Origin: Sipunculus nudus
Taxonomy: Eukaryota; Annelida; Sipuncula; Golfingiida; Sipunculidae
DNA: 64,000 nucleotides
Direction of reading: 5' to 3'
Assembly (NCBI GenBank): GCA_026874595.1
Contig: CM049308.1
Location: 21,679,867 to 21,743,866, forward strand
Under the pieces are notes generated by a model that ran no database searches, was not told the DNA's origin, and worked only from the letters and a program-made list of their open reading frames with translations. Made by a program: the position numbers and the translations under genes. Positions 13,225 to 27,004 of the stretch are shown in pieces (within the stretch, counting starts at the first letter, position 1; every line of letters begins with the position of its first letter).

Positions 13225-13490
13225 TAAATGCACTGAAGGGACCTGGACAGCTAAGTGGTAATACGCTCGGCCTTCTCCGCTGGCGACCTGGGTTCGATTC
13301 CAGGCGTGGCTATAAGAGTGGGTTGTAGTTGCCCGTCCAAGGTTGGTCATTTTCTCCTGGTACTCCGGTTTCCTCCGCCCTTACCGACAACTGAGCACCA
13401 ACATCCGAGCCATTGAGAGTGTCTTGTATTAGTTATTATAACTAGTTGTACAATCCATGTAAAATAAATAAAGTTGATATTTAAATGCAC
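13225..13490 (+). mobile_element. tRNA-derived SINE with 9-bp target-site duplication
   Basis: The element itself is about 13234-13481. It has an A-box-like CAGCTAAGTGG at 13248-13258 and a perfect B box GGTTCGATTCC at 13291-13301, about 33 bp apart as in tRNA promoters. The tRNA-like head is followed by a body containing CTGGTACTCCGGTTTCCTCC and a tail of AAATAAATAAAG. The word TAAATGCAC flanks it at 13225-13233 and 13482-13490, a 9-bp target-site duplication as left by LINE-driven retrotransposition. The body motif resembles the conserved central domain of some widely spread animal SINEs (possibly MetaSINE); this is from memory. It would be transcribed by RNA polymerase III and moved by a partner LINE. 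Confidence 0.88.
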
Positions 13491-14629
13491 AGCTAATCCT
13501 TAAAGAAATCTAATAAAACAAATTCCATGCTGGACGGAAACAATTTACCTCTGCAAAGCATTATTAAATGCTTTTTATTTTAGACTGTCTGTCATATATC
13601 TGAGAAGAAAACATTTGGTTGAAAATCTATCTCAACAAATCTGTTCTTTTGCTGCAGGTATGTGACTTAATTTTGAGAAAGGAACTGTTTAGCCTTGAAA
13701 CTGAAGGGAATAAAAAGTGATATAAAAAGGTTCATACTGATTATATGTGTTTACTAGTTGTGTTTAGGGTGTAAAGGAAGTTAATGTTGAGTGATATATT
13801 TATTGTTAATGAAATAGTCTGTTGAGGTCTGAGTCCCTTAGTGACCAGTCTAAGTGTCACCAAGCAACAGGCAGGGCCCAGCCCTTCCTCTGGCGACAGT
13901 ATGTGTTTTTCACTCAAGTGGAGGTCGGTCGGAATGTCTTGTAATTGCTGATGTGACAAAGGGATTGATAACCCGGCACTATAACCCTCTGTGTGGTGGG
14001 ATCTTTTTTATACCATGGTGTATATCTTTGTGTTCTCTCGGTGCCGCAAAGTCTTCTACCACACAGATTAATTAAACAATCACTGAGACCAAACACTGTT
14101 GCTGTGATGCATCACGCATGGAACATATCCTTCCTCGTTGGCAGGGATATAGTAAGTTTTGCTCTGCTGCGCCCTCGTTGGTTCTGACAGTTTCTGGAGT
14201 GCCTGGTGTTGGCGCAAGGCCAGAGGTGAAAACAGAAGTGGTTTTATCAGACCAATTGGAGCTAATCTTAAGATAGATTATCACCCAGTGGTTCCCATTG
14301 ATGCATGTATCATGAGTAAACCTTGCTAGTGTATGACACAGGTTAGCAGTTTATGTACGATGTGATTGCTGGTGAAAGGATACATCAATATATATCATAC
14401 CATGGCTGAATGATGGAGGATGTAATAGAGTATTTAGACCACAATCACAGATTTAACTTCCAGGTAATTATTTTATAAATTATTTTTGCAGCATGTTTGT
14501 TTAAATCTATCTTTAATATAAGAAAAATAAAGTTTTTTTTTGCTATTGACAAATTTAAAATTAACTTTTTTTACCATTGGTTAAAAAGCAGTATTAATGT
14601 TGTATCACATCCTCAGGGAATGTTTCATA
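13491..14629. other. Non-coding DNA with a higher-complexity block
   Basis: The part at about 13810-14230 is richer in GC and CpG than its surroundings. Several short frames are open on both strands at once, as expected for stop-poor DNA rather than a gene. It contains AGATTAATTAAACAATC and similar homeodomain-like words. It could be a conserved regulatory element; I see no splice-bounded exon. Confidence 0.35.
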
Positions 14630-15011
14630 TACTGTGGTTGCCTTTTTATTTGCGAGGGTTTTAATTTCATGATATTTGCAAACATGAAATAATCCAAGTA
14701 AGAAACCCTCCGGAATAAAATGTCCCATCAATTAAGATGACCTCTGAAAACAACCTTATCTGTGCCTGGTTTCGAAACTGGCCCATGCATTAGCCATACT
14801 CACAGGTTGTGATAATTCATAATTAAATGACTAAACCAATAACAATTAAGGTTTTGTAGGATTTTTTTTATAAATTTTAGTCAACACAGATCCTGCTATA
14901 TACTTAGATTTTACATATTCTGGTGTAAAAGCGAAAAAAACCCTCGTGAAATGTTGAAAATAAAGAAATCGCGAAATTCTAGCCTCGTGAATATAAAGCC
15001 AACCATAGTAG
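14630..15011. mobile_element. TA-flanked MITE, family C, copy 1
   Basis: The left end reads TA-CTGTGGTTGCCTTTTTATT and then GCGAGGGTTTTAATTTCATGAT. The right end is its approximate inverse and finishes GCCAACCATAG-TA. The ends are imperfect terminal inverted repeats of about 45 bp with further inverted matches inside (CCCTCGTGAAATG). A TA flank is the target of Tc1/mariner-type transposases. The same ends appear at 29722-30061 and 40164-40623. It encodes no protein. Confidence 0.82.
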
Positions 15012-18000
15012 TGCCTGAGTTTACATTTTCATTAGGACAGTTCTATAATTGTTAAAGTATAATGGGATCTCTGTAGAAACATTTATCCCTCAAATTTGGA
15101 CTCATGCTTAATTTATATGGTTCGGGTTGATTTTCAAGGATAAATAAAACAAAAATATGAGTGCAGACCATTCAGGAAAAGCTAGCTGATCATGTTGAGG
15201 TTAAGTACTTGCTAACTTGATAAATAATAAAAAGTGGGTATGTTGCATAATCTGACAGATACAAAATAACATTTTGATTAATAAAGAGAGAAAAAAAATT
15301 TGGAACAACTGCTAAATGTCAGCCTATCATAAAGTGTGACCATCAGAATGTATGTGTCTGTTCTAATATTTTAGAAAATTTTACATTACAACGGGCTTTG
15401 GGCAGAAATATGCTGTTTAGTTAATATCTTTCAGTATGGTTCTCAAATGGTGATTTTAGAACCAAATGTGAATAATTATGCTAAATGTGCTCAAACTGAC
15501 AGTAATTTATTGAAAAAGGCAAAACAAATTGTTATAATTTGTTCAGCTTGAGACTATGTAAGAATATTGAGGCAGCCAAATTTCTGTGGTTAATTGCAAA
15601 TTTGAATAAAAATTAGATGCAGATAACATCTTATGAACCAGTGGTCAGTGATAAAGGCATATAAAGATAACATTTTATCAGTGTTAACAGAATGTAAAAC
15701 AACCTTATCAGTACCAGTGATAATGTTAGAAATCCCTAAATCAGCAATTTTACTTTGGTTACAATCAGGACAATTTTTACATGTAACGGAAATCTGTATT
15801 AGCTGTGGCTATTCATGTTCTTACCTGAGATTACAGCTACAAAGTAAATGACTCACAAAACACTATTTGTTAAAGGCAACACCAGCTGGTGTTATAAATA
15901 CTTGATTATACCCCAGAGAAAGTGACCATTGAGTGACCAGTGGCCAGCTTTTGTGGTGGATACACAATACAGAACAGTAGGATTGCGCAATACCCCCAAG
16001 GCAATAACAAGCTCATTTATCATGGGCTGCTTTGTCCAGAAGCCTTTATATCCCTGTGACATCACACAAGCCTGCATCTGCCACCTGCTGCCACGGCAAC
16101 AAGGCTGATACAATAGAACCAGGGAAGATCATTGGCTAGCCAGTGTCAGACCTTGTAACCTTTTGTTTCACCAATCTAGTTACTGAATTTAATTAGACAA
16201 TGCTATCCTTAATCAATCACTTTGTCAATTGAAGAAGATCTCAAGTGACAGAGCTAGTAGACTCTTGACCACCCACTATTCTAGAGGTTCAGGCCTTATG
16301 TAGTATGTGGTCATACTAACTGCATTCTGACTTATTCCACTGACCCACTGCCTGCCTGCAAGGAGTACCTTTGTTTTGTCTCACCCTGCACGTGCATGCA
16401 TGGGGCTGTCATTGGCCCAAGAATCTTCTGTCCAACAATATATATTGTAAATAATGCAGATTTTACCCCCAGATTTCTGTCTATTTAACCCTGCTTGCAG
16501 TGCTTTCTTATTGGTCAGAATATTCTTGGTTTGTCCTGCGATCCTTGCAGCTGTATATGGCAAAGGTGGTCTTTGCAAGCAGGAAGTAATTTAAAGTGAA
16601 TTAGACTATTGCATATGGAGTATAATCTGGAGGATTTTTCAGTACTTTGCAAGTGATGTCAGGGTCACCTGGTATGCTGTTGTGGTTCTCTGGGCAGTGG
16701 TCTGCTTATGAGAGATTGATAGTGATGTATCACGTACATAACAAATATTGACCAGGTTATCTGAACCCATCCTCTTGAAATAGCGATGGCTTTGGCAAAC
16801 ATCACTGCCTCTACCAAGATGATTAGTTAATCCACTTATTTAATATGAACCAACAAGGGCCCAGGCCATTTAAAATATATTTGTCTTTCATTCTGAGAAT
16901 GTGTTCTGTGCAGAAATTCTGTAACTGATTTAGTCTGTTCATATTTGAGGTATTATCTTTGCTCATCTGCTGTCAGCACAGACATTTTTTACTTGTATGA
17001 TGTGATTGAGCCAGGTTGTTGACTCAGCTGAATGGTCTTTTGCCAGCAAACAGTCATCATATTAAAGTCAATATTTTTTATGTAAAAAAATAATTCCCAT
17101 TTGAATATATCATTGATTTGGTACCGCATGCTCAAACTTATCAGAGATGCATATTTGCAAGTTGTACAGATTGAATGATGAGTTGATTACTTTCAATGAA
17201 TGCTTTTATATATTTTTATATGAAGTTGTGGATATCATAGGTGTTTTGTCATAGGTGCCTAGAAGTTTTAAAATGGAAAGTTACATGTGAAAGACCCAGC
17301 TGTTAATTGGTATATGGTAAAGCTGTTTGATGGAATATCAAAATGGTCACAAAACTGTACGTGTATGCCTAAGTGAAGTAAGTGCTTTATGGCTTTAAAA
17401 GCATAATAAAAAATATGTGCCATAACATCTGATACAAAAAAGCATTACAAAATATAAAAATCATTGGAAGGGAATAGCAGAAAAAGACTGCTTTCCAAAA
17501 AAAGGGGAGGAAGACTGCTTCTGTAGAAAAAGTGTATACTTAATGTACACATAATAACAGACAAAAATTGATGTGACAGACTAAGGGCAGAATAAAAGAA
17601 TGCATCTTCAGATACACTACAGGTTCCTCTGGATGGTGCCAGTTTCACTTAGTAAAGCTGTATATCTGCGGCATCACTTACTGTGAGTTCATTGTGGCCA
17701 GTGCACCTATATTCACAACTTAAGTGAAGGATCATCCTTGGTAGTACAGGTGCCTGCAGATGACCTGGGGCTGTCACAGTTAATGCTGCTCCTAGAGTGA
17801 CACACTTGCATTGTTTGTCAGTGTTGATTTTCTTGCGGAAGATTCTGAAGGCTCTCTTCCCATATCACTTAATCTGAGGACATGCAAGACTTGGCCTGGC
17901 TTCCCCCAGGAGGCCCCTGTGATGTTTTTCCAAGACTCAGTGTTGGCAAACATGTTCCAACAGATCAAATATGACCAGATAAATGGTGACTGGGGTCTGT

Positions 18001-21000
18001 GGGTATTAGAACAACCTCTTTTATTGATCAGGAACTGTTAAATAGGAGTCTGCTGGGGCGGTATAGTGTCATCGGACAGGTGACATGTCTCATAAGCTGC
18101 CTGTGAAAGAAAGTTATTACTGATGATCTTGTACCTGTGCTCTGGCTATTATTCCATCTTGGAATAGGTGTGGCCGTGGTCTGTGCATCTGTCACTCCAG
18201 AGGGTCACTGCTGTCACATTCACTGTCCTTGGTGACGGGAACATGCGGACCTGGAAGTTGCATGGTAGAAATATTAGACATTTTGTGCTGCTTGAAGATC
18301 AACTATAGTCAGAAAAAATGTCTCACAAAGGTATCCAGGGATTTAAAAGAGGAGCGTACTCATTGATGTATCTGCATGGTGTATGTTTGAATGCATATAA
18401 CAGGTGAGCTACAATCATTTGGAAGGTAGGGTAGCACATAACCCACTGGTTATAACACTTAGACGAAGGAACAACTCATCCAAGCTTTATACAATCAAAA
18501 TTTAATAGTCACACTGTTCAGCTTGGTAATAAGTAGAAATAATTAAATTTGTTGATAGATGGTCATAATTTTATAGCTTGCTTTATAAATATTATGTAGC
18601 ATTTTTTACTGTTTATAAAGTTTTAGATTAGTATATTAAAAGCATACCTTTAAACTGAGATGTTGAAAAACACATTGAAATAGCCTCTTAACATTCTCAC
18701 TAAGGTTAAAGTGATAAATACAAGTTTGATGAATGACGTTGGACATGATTAATTAATGAAGTCATGGTTAGAAATGTAGATGTTATCATCATCATCAGCT
18801 TGAGTAACTGTATGTCAGTGTGTAATTTATCATTGATGTCTCACTACAGCACAGACAGTCATGTGATTGAGGAGATAATAACAAGCTTTCATAGTGACAT
18901 TGATTAATGTGACCCCAAGTGACCACTGCCTACATGACAGACCCTTCATGGTGCTCATGCCATCATGTAATGATTATCTAGTTTGATCAGCTGTGGTGGA
19001 CACTGTTCCCAGTACACACTGAAATATTTAGTAGATATCTAAACCTATTGGTCTCTTCATTGGTCTCTTCACTACTATACTATAGAGTCTGCAGCATCGA
19101 AGGCAGGGTATTCATTGTACATCTCAATTCTTAGGCTTGGTCTCTATATCATTCTCACATATACTGCATACGGAAGTAGCTAGATTACACTCAAACTTGT
19201 ATAGATGCATTATGAGATAAATTTTCGTCTGTTAATTGTCAGTGTTATTTGCATGTATTTTTAGGCCTTTCGGTAGCTGTATGATGATCATTTAAAGTCT
19301 TTGATCATCTCCATAATGACTCACTGACTATAGAGCAAATACATTATTTTCCCATCTAGTACTGTTACCACAGGGTATTTGACCATTTATATGATAATAT
19401 AATCTGTACATAGGTCTGTACATACATCAATAAATAGGTCTGTGATCATCTCTTTAATTACTGCTTCATTATGAAATTAATACAGTTTATGTAGTAAAAT
19501 ATTCAAATACATAAATGAATATAGAACAAATGCATAGTCATTTTACTGACACTTCAAAGTTGTTCCAAATTGTACATGATCTGTTAATTAATATGCATGT
19601 ATTAACTTGAGTCCCATCTATTTTAACACTTGCACTTGTCATTTATTCAGGAAGTTTGTGGTTGCTCTTCGCACATATAACTAAGGCTTATGTGTTATCA
19701 GTGATATATGAAATATAGTTTGACTTAGATACCTTATCTGCCGCATGATGGTTGTCACATTAATGATAATTACATGTGTCTATTTTTGTACTGCTTAAAA
19801 TATTTGTGCAGGGAACTTATGAAAATGAAAACTAATCATGTTTTCTTTTTCCATGGGGGTTTACTATCCTTTAATGTTATATTTATTTTATTTGATGCGG
19901 TACACTCAATGAACACAATATCTTCATAAATGATTGAGAATTAAAGTGAACTTTATCACTTGGACAGAAACAAATGGTCATTAAAGCTTAATTTGTAATT
20001 AGTCAGTATTAAACCCTTACCTTGAAAGACTGCATGGCTGTACATTACAATGCACTTAACATTACAATGCTTAATTCTGTTGTCCTGGATTCTTGTCAAC
20101 TTGTAAGTGTATAAAGCGGAATTCCAAACATGTTCATTTAAATATGAGTTGTCCATTAAGTATGCCTGGAGGTAGCTTCCCTGGGTTTCCTGAATACATG
20201 TATCTCTTTAACACTATATTAACAGATTATACCTACCTATTTTGAGGGTCTGTGAACTTCAGACCTTTATGTTGTATTCACCAGTCCATGAAATACAAGG
20301 GAATCTTTTAATTGAACACTAGGGGTTGTACTCAGCAGGTATTCTCATTATCTGCTCCTCTTACCTTTAGTGGGATTCCTGTATTGGGAGATGCTAATAT
20401 TCCTACCTGGCAGGGGGCAAAGGGGAGGAACAGGTGTGGTGGTGATATTACTCTGAGCTTGATCACTTAAATCCCCATCAGTAGCAGGGGTTGTAGAATT
20501 AGGGAACATATGCTCTGTGTCTTAATTAGATAATTACCTAGGGGATAAAGCTTGCTTGCGGACTAACACAGCATGTAACATCACAGGATGCTCTGTCCAT
20601 ACCACAGGGAAAGTGAACCAGATAATGCATGCAGACTATGTACTTTATAGTTTGATCAAAATACAGTACAATTGCTATCATGTTGTCTGCCTTTCCACAC
20701 TGGAGGGACTACCAGTAACCTTAATGCTGAAGAAGAAGGGGGTATACCACAGGTCTCACCTTTATTTTGCCTTCTCATGTTTGCTTTGAAATTCTTAATC
20801 AACATTTCTTCACTCAGGGTATTCTTTATTTTAAATGTCCCTTTACCACTTTGTTCAGTTTACTTATAATGTCCTTTCCATCTTTTATTTAAAATTTTGT
20901 TTTGCCTTCTGAATATGACTTTTCAGTATTTACTCTAGTTTCTTTATTCTCTTTGTCAGCTTGCCTGGGATAAAAGGTTGTCTGTCTTTAATACTTAAGA

Positions 21001-21183
21001 GGACCTGCCTTTGGTTGACATTGCCTTTTCTTATCCTCCACTCTCTGGTATAATGCCAGCTTATCACTTTTTATAGACAGACCATTGAGGTTTAAGCTTC
21101 TTAAGGTAGCTATATGATCTCATACTTCCTGCTGTGCTACATTCTGATCATGGCCCTTTCTTCCATTATGCTGGTGTGACATT
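15012..21183. other. Non-coding DNA, nothing recognised
   Basis: About 6 kb of AT-rich sequence without credible exons, RNA genes or repeats. The stretch at about 17810-18040 stays open for 76 codons on the plus strand but resembles no family and lacks a convincing acceptor and donor pair. Confidence 0.4.
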
Positions 21184-21475
21184 TTCTAATTGTTGGGGAA
21201 AGAAAAAGATAATTAATAGTAATGAAAAAAGAAACATAGGGGACAGGGAAGGAGAGATAGAGGGAAGAGAGAAGGTTTGAGAGAGAGAAACAAGGAAAAA
21301 CAAGAAATAGCAAGAGAAAAAGAGATGCAGACACCACAACACTATATTGTAAAAGAAAAGAAATAATAGAAAAGAGAGAGGAGACAGAGAAAGAGAAAAC
21401 AATAAGGGTAAGGAGATGAAATAGGAATTCAGAAAGAGAGGGAGAGGGAAGGTGCTAAAGAAATATTCACAAATG
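21184..21475. repeat. Polypurine (GA-rich) tract
   Basis: About 290 bases in which the plus strand is mostly A and G, with many AGAGAG and GAAAAG words and few pyrimidines. The complementary reading frames rich in Ser, Leu and Phe are a consequence of the composition, not genes. Such tracts can form triplex DNA. Confidence 0.8.
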
Positions 21476-24400
21476 AGAAAGTTACATCTTACATTTTTTA
21501 CATAGAAACATCAGTTGTTTCTAAAGGCTTCAATCCATTGTCTGTAATGAGAGTAGGTCCTCAGTAGTGGGTGCATATAAATGATAGGCTTCACTTTGAA
21601 TTATATCAGTGTGTCTTCTATTTGAAATAATGATTTCCACTGAAGTGTCCTTAAAGGGGGTATCAGTGCCCTGGTTCTGAAATATAAGAAATGCAGGTTG
21701 TAAATGTATATAGAGATACATTGGAAGAAAGTTGCCCTGGGGTCACAGGATATTTGATGCTTGTGTCTCCAGTGACAAATGTGGGATCTCCAGAATCAGT
21801 GTCTGTGATGTGAGGAGACATTAAACCTAAACAAGGGGTCACTCTGACCCTGTGTTCTCACTCAGAGATGACCAGTTTCACTGGAGCAATTCCCCAAACA
21901 GTGCTCTTCAAATATCAAGCCGCCCATTAAGAGAGGGCTCATTTGGTGACTGACCTTTGTCCAGTTCCTGCCCACTGTCCCCTAGTGTCCACTAATTTCA
22001 TGGTCAGTTGGGTATGCTGTGTCACAGATGTGTCTCATGTCCATCTTCATAGAAGAAACCCAGGATGACCAAATGACACCAATTACTCAGACAGTTAGAG
22101 GGCTATTTGTCCATAGATCAACTCATACACAGCGTGATACTTCTGCAGTTAGTCAGAAAAATCACCCATACTATATCAGAGAAGATAAATCACATCATAT
22201 ACTGTATGTCTCCAGTGCTAATCATTTCACACATCCCTGTAAGGTCTTCTTTCAGTGGAGGCTTTCATTTGGGGCACTCAAGCATGCTCATCAATCAATG
22301 GCCCAAACTGAACTTTATTTCAACTTTCAGAAGTGTGGGATACACAAATGACACCTTTTACAAATGTATCCATCAGGCTCATCCTTGATCCAAGGTTGGT
22401 TGATTCCCAGATGACAGGATCACATGTCCTTACAGTACATTCATTATCAATACAATGGCATAATCCCAAAGTTAATGAAACAGGGGTTAACTTGAGCAAG
22501 TTCTTGTATACACCAGCACATGGGCTTGTTACCATTTACTCATCAAATGAAATGTTCCAGAAAAACTGTTCTGGAAGCCATTTGACCAGACAAATTGTGT
22601 AGCTGTAGTATGTTAATATCTCATATAATTAACCAAAATATCTTCTTTATATCATTTTAATTTTAAACTAATCAGGTGTGTCTGCTTTTTGTAGAGTGGT
22701 AAAACTTATTTGATAAAATATTTTGATATGAGTATGTAGGTTAAACTGTGTTAGATATCAATTAGGTAAAAAATATAGTGTTAGTCTCAGGATATGAAAA
22801 TACATAAAATATACAACACTAGATTTTCTTCTTTATATTTTTTATATATATAAACAGACAGAACTTGTTTGAAGTATATATAAAGTATATAGTTCCCTTA
22901 TCTGTCTAGACAAATGAACTCTAGACCAGTTTCTCTTGGAGAGATATTCTCTGTACATCAAGGACAACTATCATTCAATGACCCAAGGGTTTAACAAGTG
23001 TATGATTCATTCATAAATATACTGTAATATTTATTCACAATTTTCTTCAAAGATGCTGTGTTTGAGCCTTGGGTGCCTGATGGTTTGTTTATTATTCTCA
23101 TAAAGTCTCATGCAAAGGATAGTTTCTCTGTACGTTGAATTATGACTCCTGATGCTATCACCTTTATATAGGCAAAATGCTGTGTTGATAAAAAATCTAG
23201 GAACACTTAATATTTAATTTACAGCATGTCTTTTTTAGAGATGGACATTCAAGTAAAGGGATTTTTGTTGTTATGTGTATTAAAAATATACCACATGCAT
23301 CTTTATTGATCTTAGAAAATTGTCCTTCTCCACCTTTCACTGAGAGTTTTCTTTACACATAAAAGTCTTTTGCTATTGACATATTCATAGCATATTTTAT
23401 GACAGTTGATGTCTCTGCATTGATTGTATAATGGCAACCAGGGTGGTATAATAAGCCCTCCTGAACCATGAAAGGCCAGATTTTTTGTTTCCCTGCAAAG
23501 CATGCTGGGATGTGGGACTAATAAGTGTGGCTGTCCTTCAAACTGCACTTGCATTTCTCCTCATGAACACAGAAACAAACAACTTTTCTTTTGGATCTTA
23601 CCATTTAAAACACTTGGGTCAAAGGTCAAAGTAACTAGTGGTTAGTTTCTTGTTCGTATTCGTGTCTGGGTGTAGATTCCTTCTCGTTGGCAACGTCCTT
23701 AGTATGATATCACGTATGGTATTTAGGATATGTGCACATACCCATGGGTTCTGTGTAAATCAATTTCTAGGTATTTGCAATATTTATGTCTTTTGTATTA
23801 AATGTGTATTTATAATTATTCAATGATGACTGTAATTGGGTCATGCCATAACTTGGAACTTTATTGAATGATGAATGGTAATGAAGTTCTTATCTGTAAA
23901 TGAGTAATAATTAAATTTAATTGTAAACTGGATCATTTTGGTATATACAGTTTTTTTTCTGCTGTTGGTAATACCATTAATTAATTTTGTTATATTAAAT
24001 ATAATGCAGGACTTCAGTTATTCTTTCACTTGCAGATTTACATAGAGCTGCTGCTGCAAAAAAAAATAAAACAAAAAAAATGAGTTAATCAAAGCTTAGT
24101 GGTGTAATGACAGACATGGGTAACTATATCTATAGTGTACGGCAACTGTGAGATTTTGACCATGTGCCTTCTCCTGTCCTTACACTCTTTAATTCCCAGG
24201 TCTGTTCCACAAAAATCCCTTCACTCAAGAATACATTCACATCAGTATTTGTCATAGGATGGCTGGCAGGGAACTGATTTGGCTGTTTAAAGTGGTTTAT
24301 GGCCAAAAGCATAAGGAGCCTAAAAAGCCAGACAACAGACGTATATATATGGGAATGGTCAATAATTATCTTGGATAAACTGACTTTTGCATAATCAGAC

Positions 24401-24984
24401 TGTAAACCCTTTGTTCACCCTTGACTTTTTTTTCAAAATAAATTTCATAACATTCCATAGAAAACCCCAGGACAGGAATTAAGATGATTAATATTTAATA
24501 AACTCGTGCCAGATTTTTATGAAGCCTTCCTTTTCCAGGTAGTGCATTTTAAAAATTTCACTGCCAGTTGATGACAAAGGTGGCCCAAAAGGAGGGTTTT
24601 GAGGTTTAACCCCTCATTTACTTGGAGAAATTACTTTTTTTTGTATTCCCCCCCCCAAAAAAAAAAATAATGAATAAACAGCCCCTGGGCTTGCTGGAGT
24701 TACAGATGCAAATTATAAACCCCTCTCTATCAAATGATCAGGATCTACCCCTGTCAGGGTTTGTGGTTTAATAAGATTATGCAGAGGCAGGTGTCTGGGC
24801 TGTTTTCTCAAGTGGAGGGTAAATACCCATCAGGCTAATACAAGGACAGGTAAAGGATTTTAATCAATGGCAGATGGGCAGATGCTGGCATTTACAGTAA
24901 ACTGCTGAAGTCAAGGTTGTCATGTAAAGTCCCTGAATATAATCCATATTACTGCATTTGTTTGATTTTCGTTAAAAAATACTC
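21476..24984. other. Non-coding DNA with one nuclear-receptor-type site
   Basis: No exon is supported. A DR1 arrangement (GGGTCA, one base, AGGTCA) lies at 23616-23628. The stretch 21760-22600 is less AT-rich and open for up to 110 codons in overlapping frames, without recognisable domains. An adjoining C and A run lies at about 24649-24668. Confidence 0.4.
23616..23628 (+). promoter_or_regulatory. DR1 nuclear-receptor-like site
   Basis: GGGTCA-A-AGGTCA, two half-sites in direct orientation with a one-base spacer, the arrangement bound by HNF4, RXR and COUP-TF type receptors. The match is direct; any function is unproven. Confidence 0.35.
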
Positions 24985-25460
24985 GGGCAGTAAAGGGGCC
25001 ACTTTACACTCCTCCCTCTGCCTCTGCACGTTTCTTCCCAAGATCATCTCATGTGGTTGACTAAAAGATAAAAAAAAGATAAAAAAAAACACTAAAAAAC
25101 CTGATCAGATTAAAAATAGACAAGGGTGAATCTCAAAAAATAAGTCAGATTTAATGAATGGTGTATGTGTTGGATTGATTTTGAAGGATTTTGGAAGGTA
25201 GATCTGGTGGTTATAATAATGAAGCCCTGTCCCAGGGGCCACTTCATAGCTTTCCTCTCCCCCTGCAAGATTTTCTCTTAAGCAGTTATCTCAAAAGAAA
25301 AAGAAAAACCAAAAAATTAATAAAATGATCAGATTAAAAATAGAAAAGAGTGAATCTCTAGATATAAGTCATTTGTTGGATAAGATATTGAAGGATATAT
25401 ATAGGAAGTTGGGCCTGGTCCTTTAATAATGAAGCCATCTGCAACCCCCCCCCCCCCCCA
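24985..25460. repeat. Diverged tandem repeat, period about 210-224 bp
   Basis: Two units and the start of a third share an ordered set of words: GGGGCCACTT, CTCTGC or CCCCTGC, an A-rich stretch, GATCAGATTAAAAATAG (25103 and 25327), GTGAATCTC, ATAAGTCA, TTGAAGGAT and TAATAATGAAGCC (gaagcc at 25221 and 25431). The third unit breaks off in a run of 15 C at 25445-25459. Confidence 0.75.
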
Positions 25461-26670
25461 ATGCACTCCCCAGTAGAAGTTAGAAAGCACCTCTGTAGAT
25501 CCTTCTAATGTGGAGAAAACCACTTGACCACCAACTGAATCCAGGATTATCCTACAAAGAACATTGAGATCCTACATAGATCAAGATGGTAATCTTTTTT
25601 GCAAGCAGCCCCTGTGATAGCTGACAGTATCAAACATACCAAAAGATGTGGCTGCTGATTGGATGAAGGGAAAGCCAGGTGTAATCCCATCCTGGAGTGA
25701 TCCATATTTGTTTGCTTTACCCTTAGTCACCCTCTTCCAGGTCACTGGACAAGAGAGACTGAAGCTTTAGGCATATTAGTCCATTGATGAAATTTGATGG
25801 ATTATAGATATTGAGGGATTCTTCGCCATCTGTGACTCCCAGAAGTTAGCCAGTCAACCAATTAGAGTAATATATTGTATTGATTTCTTTCGTTGCTTCC
25901 CCTTTAAATTGGTAAGTTAAAAATACATTGTAAATGCAGCTATTTTAGGAAGAACATTAATTACCTGTACAGTTCAATTAATTACTTATTGATTTTAATC
26001 AGTAGAGCTGAATTATTCAGTTTTATACACTAATTTCATTGAAAAATTCTTGATTTATTTTCTCCATTCAAAATAAATTAACTGCTATTAGAATAGATTC
26101 ACCTGTTTTCATGTTGAAGGATGTGAAACTAAATGAAATGCTTATTTTGTGTACAATCAGGACAGAAAGGTGTCCTAATGTTTTTTGTTTGATTTGTTTG
26201 CTTTGTGGTCCTCAAGATATTAAAATTCTTATTGTCATTGAATTGCAGGCAAATAACTCATCTTGTAGTGCCTGCGATTGGTTATTCTTAGGCTTGGGAA
26301 AGAAATATAATCAGTTCTGGGTATATTAATTTACTTTTTACAGCTTTTGTGTGCAGTGCATTGATTTCTGCATGTACTGGCACCAGCTTTTTCCTTATTT
26401 GTTTCATCATTTTTTGAGAAATGTACTAATATTTTACATTTGGTTGTTAAGTGTTATTTTTCTTGTCCTTTCTTCTGTAAAGGTATCTCAGCTTTCAGTA
26501 AATTACATTGATGTCTTGTCTTCTTAAGGAGACCGTAAAACACTTCATATACACCACTTATTAGGCTGTAATAACTACAAGTATCTGTAGATACTAAATT
26601 TTACTAATTTGCAATACACAAATGTTTAAAGTGTTAATCTAATAAGAAATCAGAAATAGAAATAATTGCT
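25461..26670. other. Non-coding DNA, nothing recognised
   Basis: Mixed and AT-rich sequence without credible exons or repeats. Confidence 0.4.
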
Positions 26671-26790
26671 GATAAAAGGAATACCAATCTGTTAGGTACT
26701 GGGTGTATTGCTATGGGTGGTGAAAACATTGCATGGTAGTTTTCCTTTTTATCAGTTTCCTCAAAATAATGTCAAATGTTAAAGAAAATG
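26671..26790 (+). repeat. Local direct duplication, copy 1
   Basis: About 120 bp from GATAAAAGGAATACC to GTTAAAGAAAATG, repeated 334 bp downstream with only a few differences (for example TTTTCC against TTGTCC). It has no coding potential. Confidence 0.9.
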
Positions 26791-27004
26791 TGTGTATCCA
26801 CATTGACAAAGAGCATGGGGAAAATTAGTGACCATTTGGCTTAAGTTTCCAGTAATTAAACAGCTTAAGTGGCCAAGAAGATGTGAGGCCTGATTCACCT
26901 AATGGAAAGCCGCATGTTGAACAGGACAACCATTAACCAATTACAGTGCTTGCAAAGAATAAAAGAGGACCAGGCGGTGCTCTCACACATGATTTTCATC
27001 ACGG

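Noticed and set aside
13234-13320. Functional tRNA gene
   Set aside because: A and B boxes are present, but the head runs into a SINE body and tail with target-site duplications and lacks a clean cloverleaf 3' end.
21137-21402. Ser/Leu/Phe-rich minus-strand membrane-like peptides
   Set aside because: Produced by the polypurine tract; composition alone explains the hydrophobic pattern.
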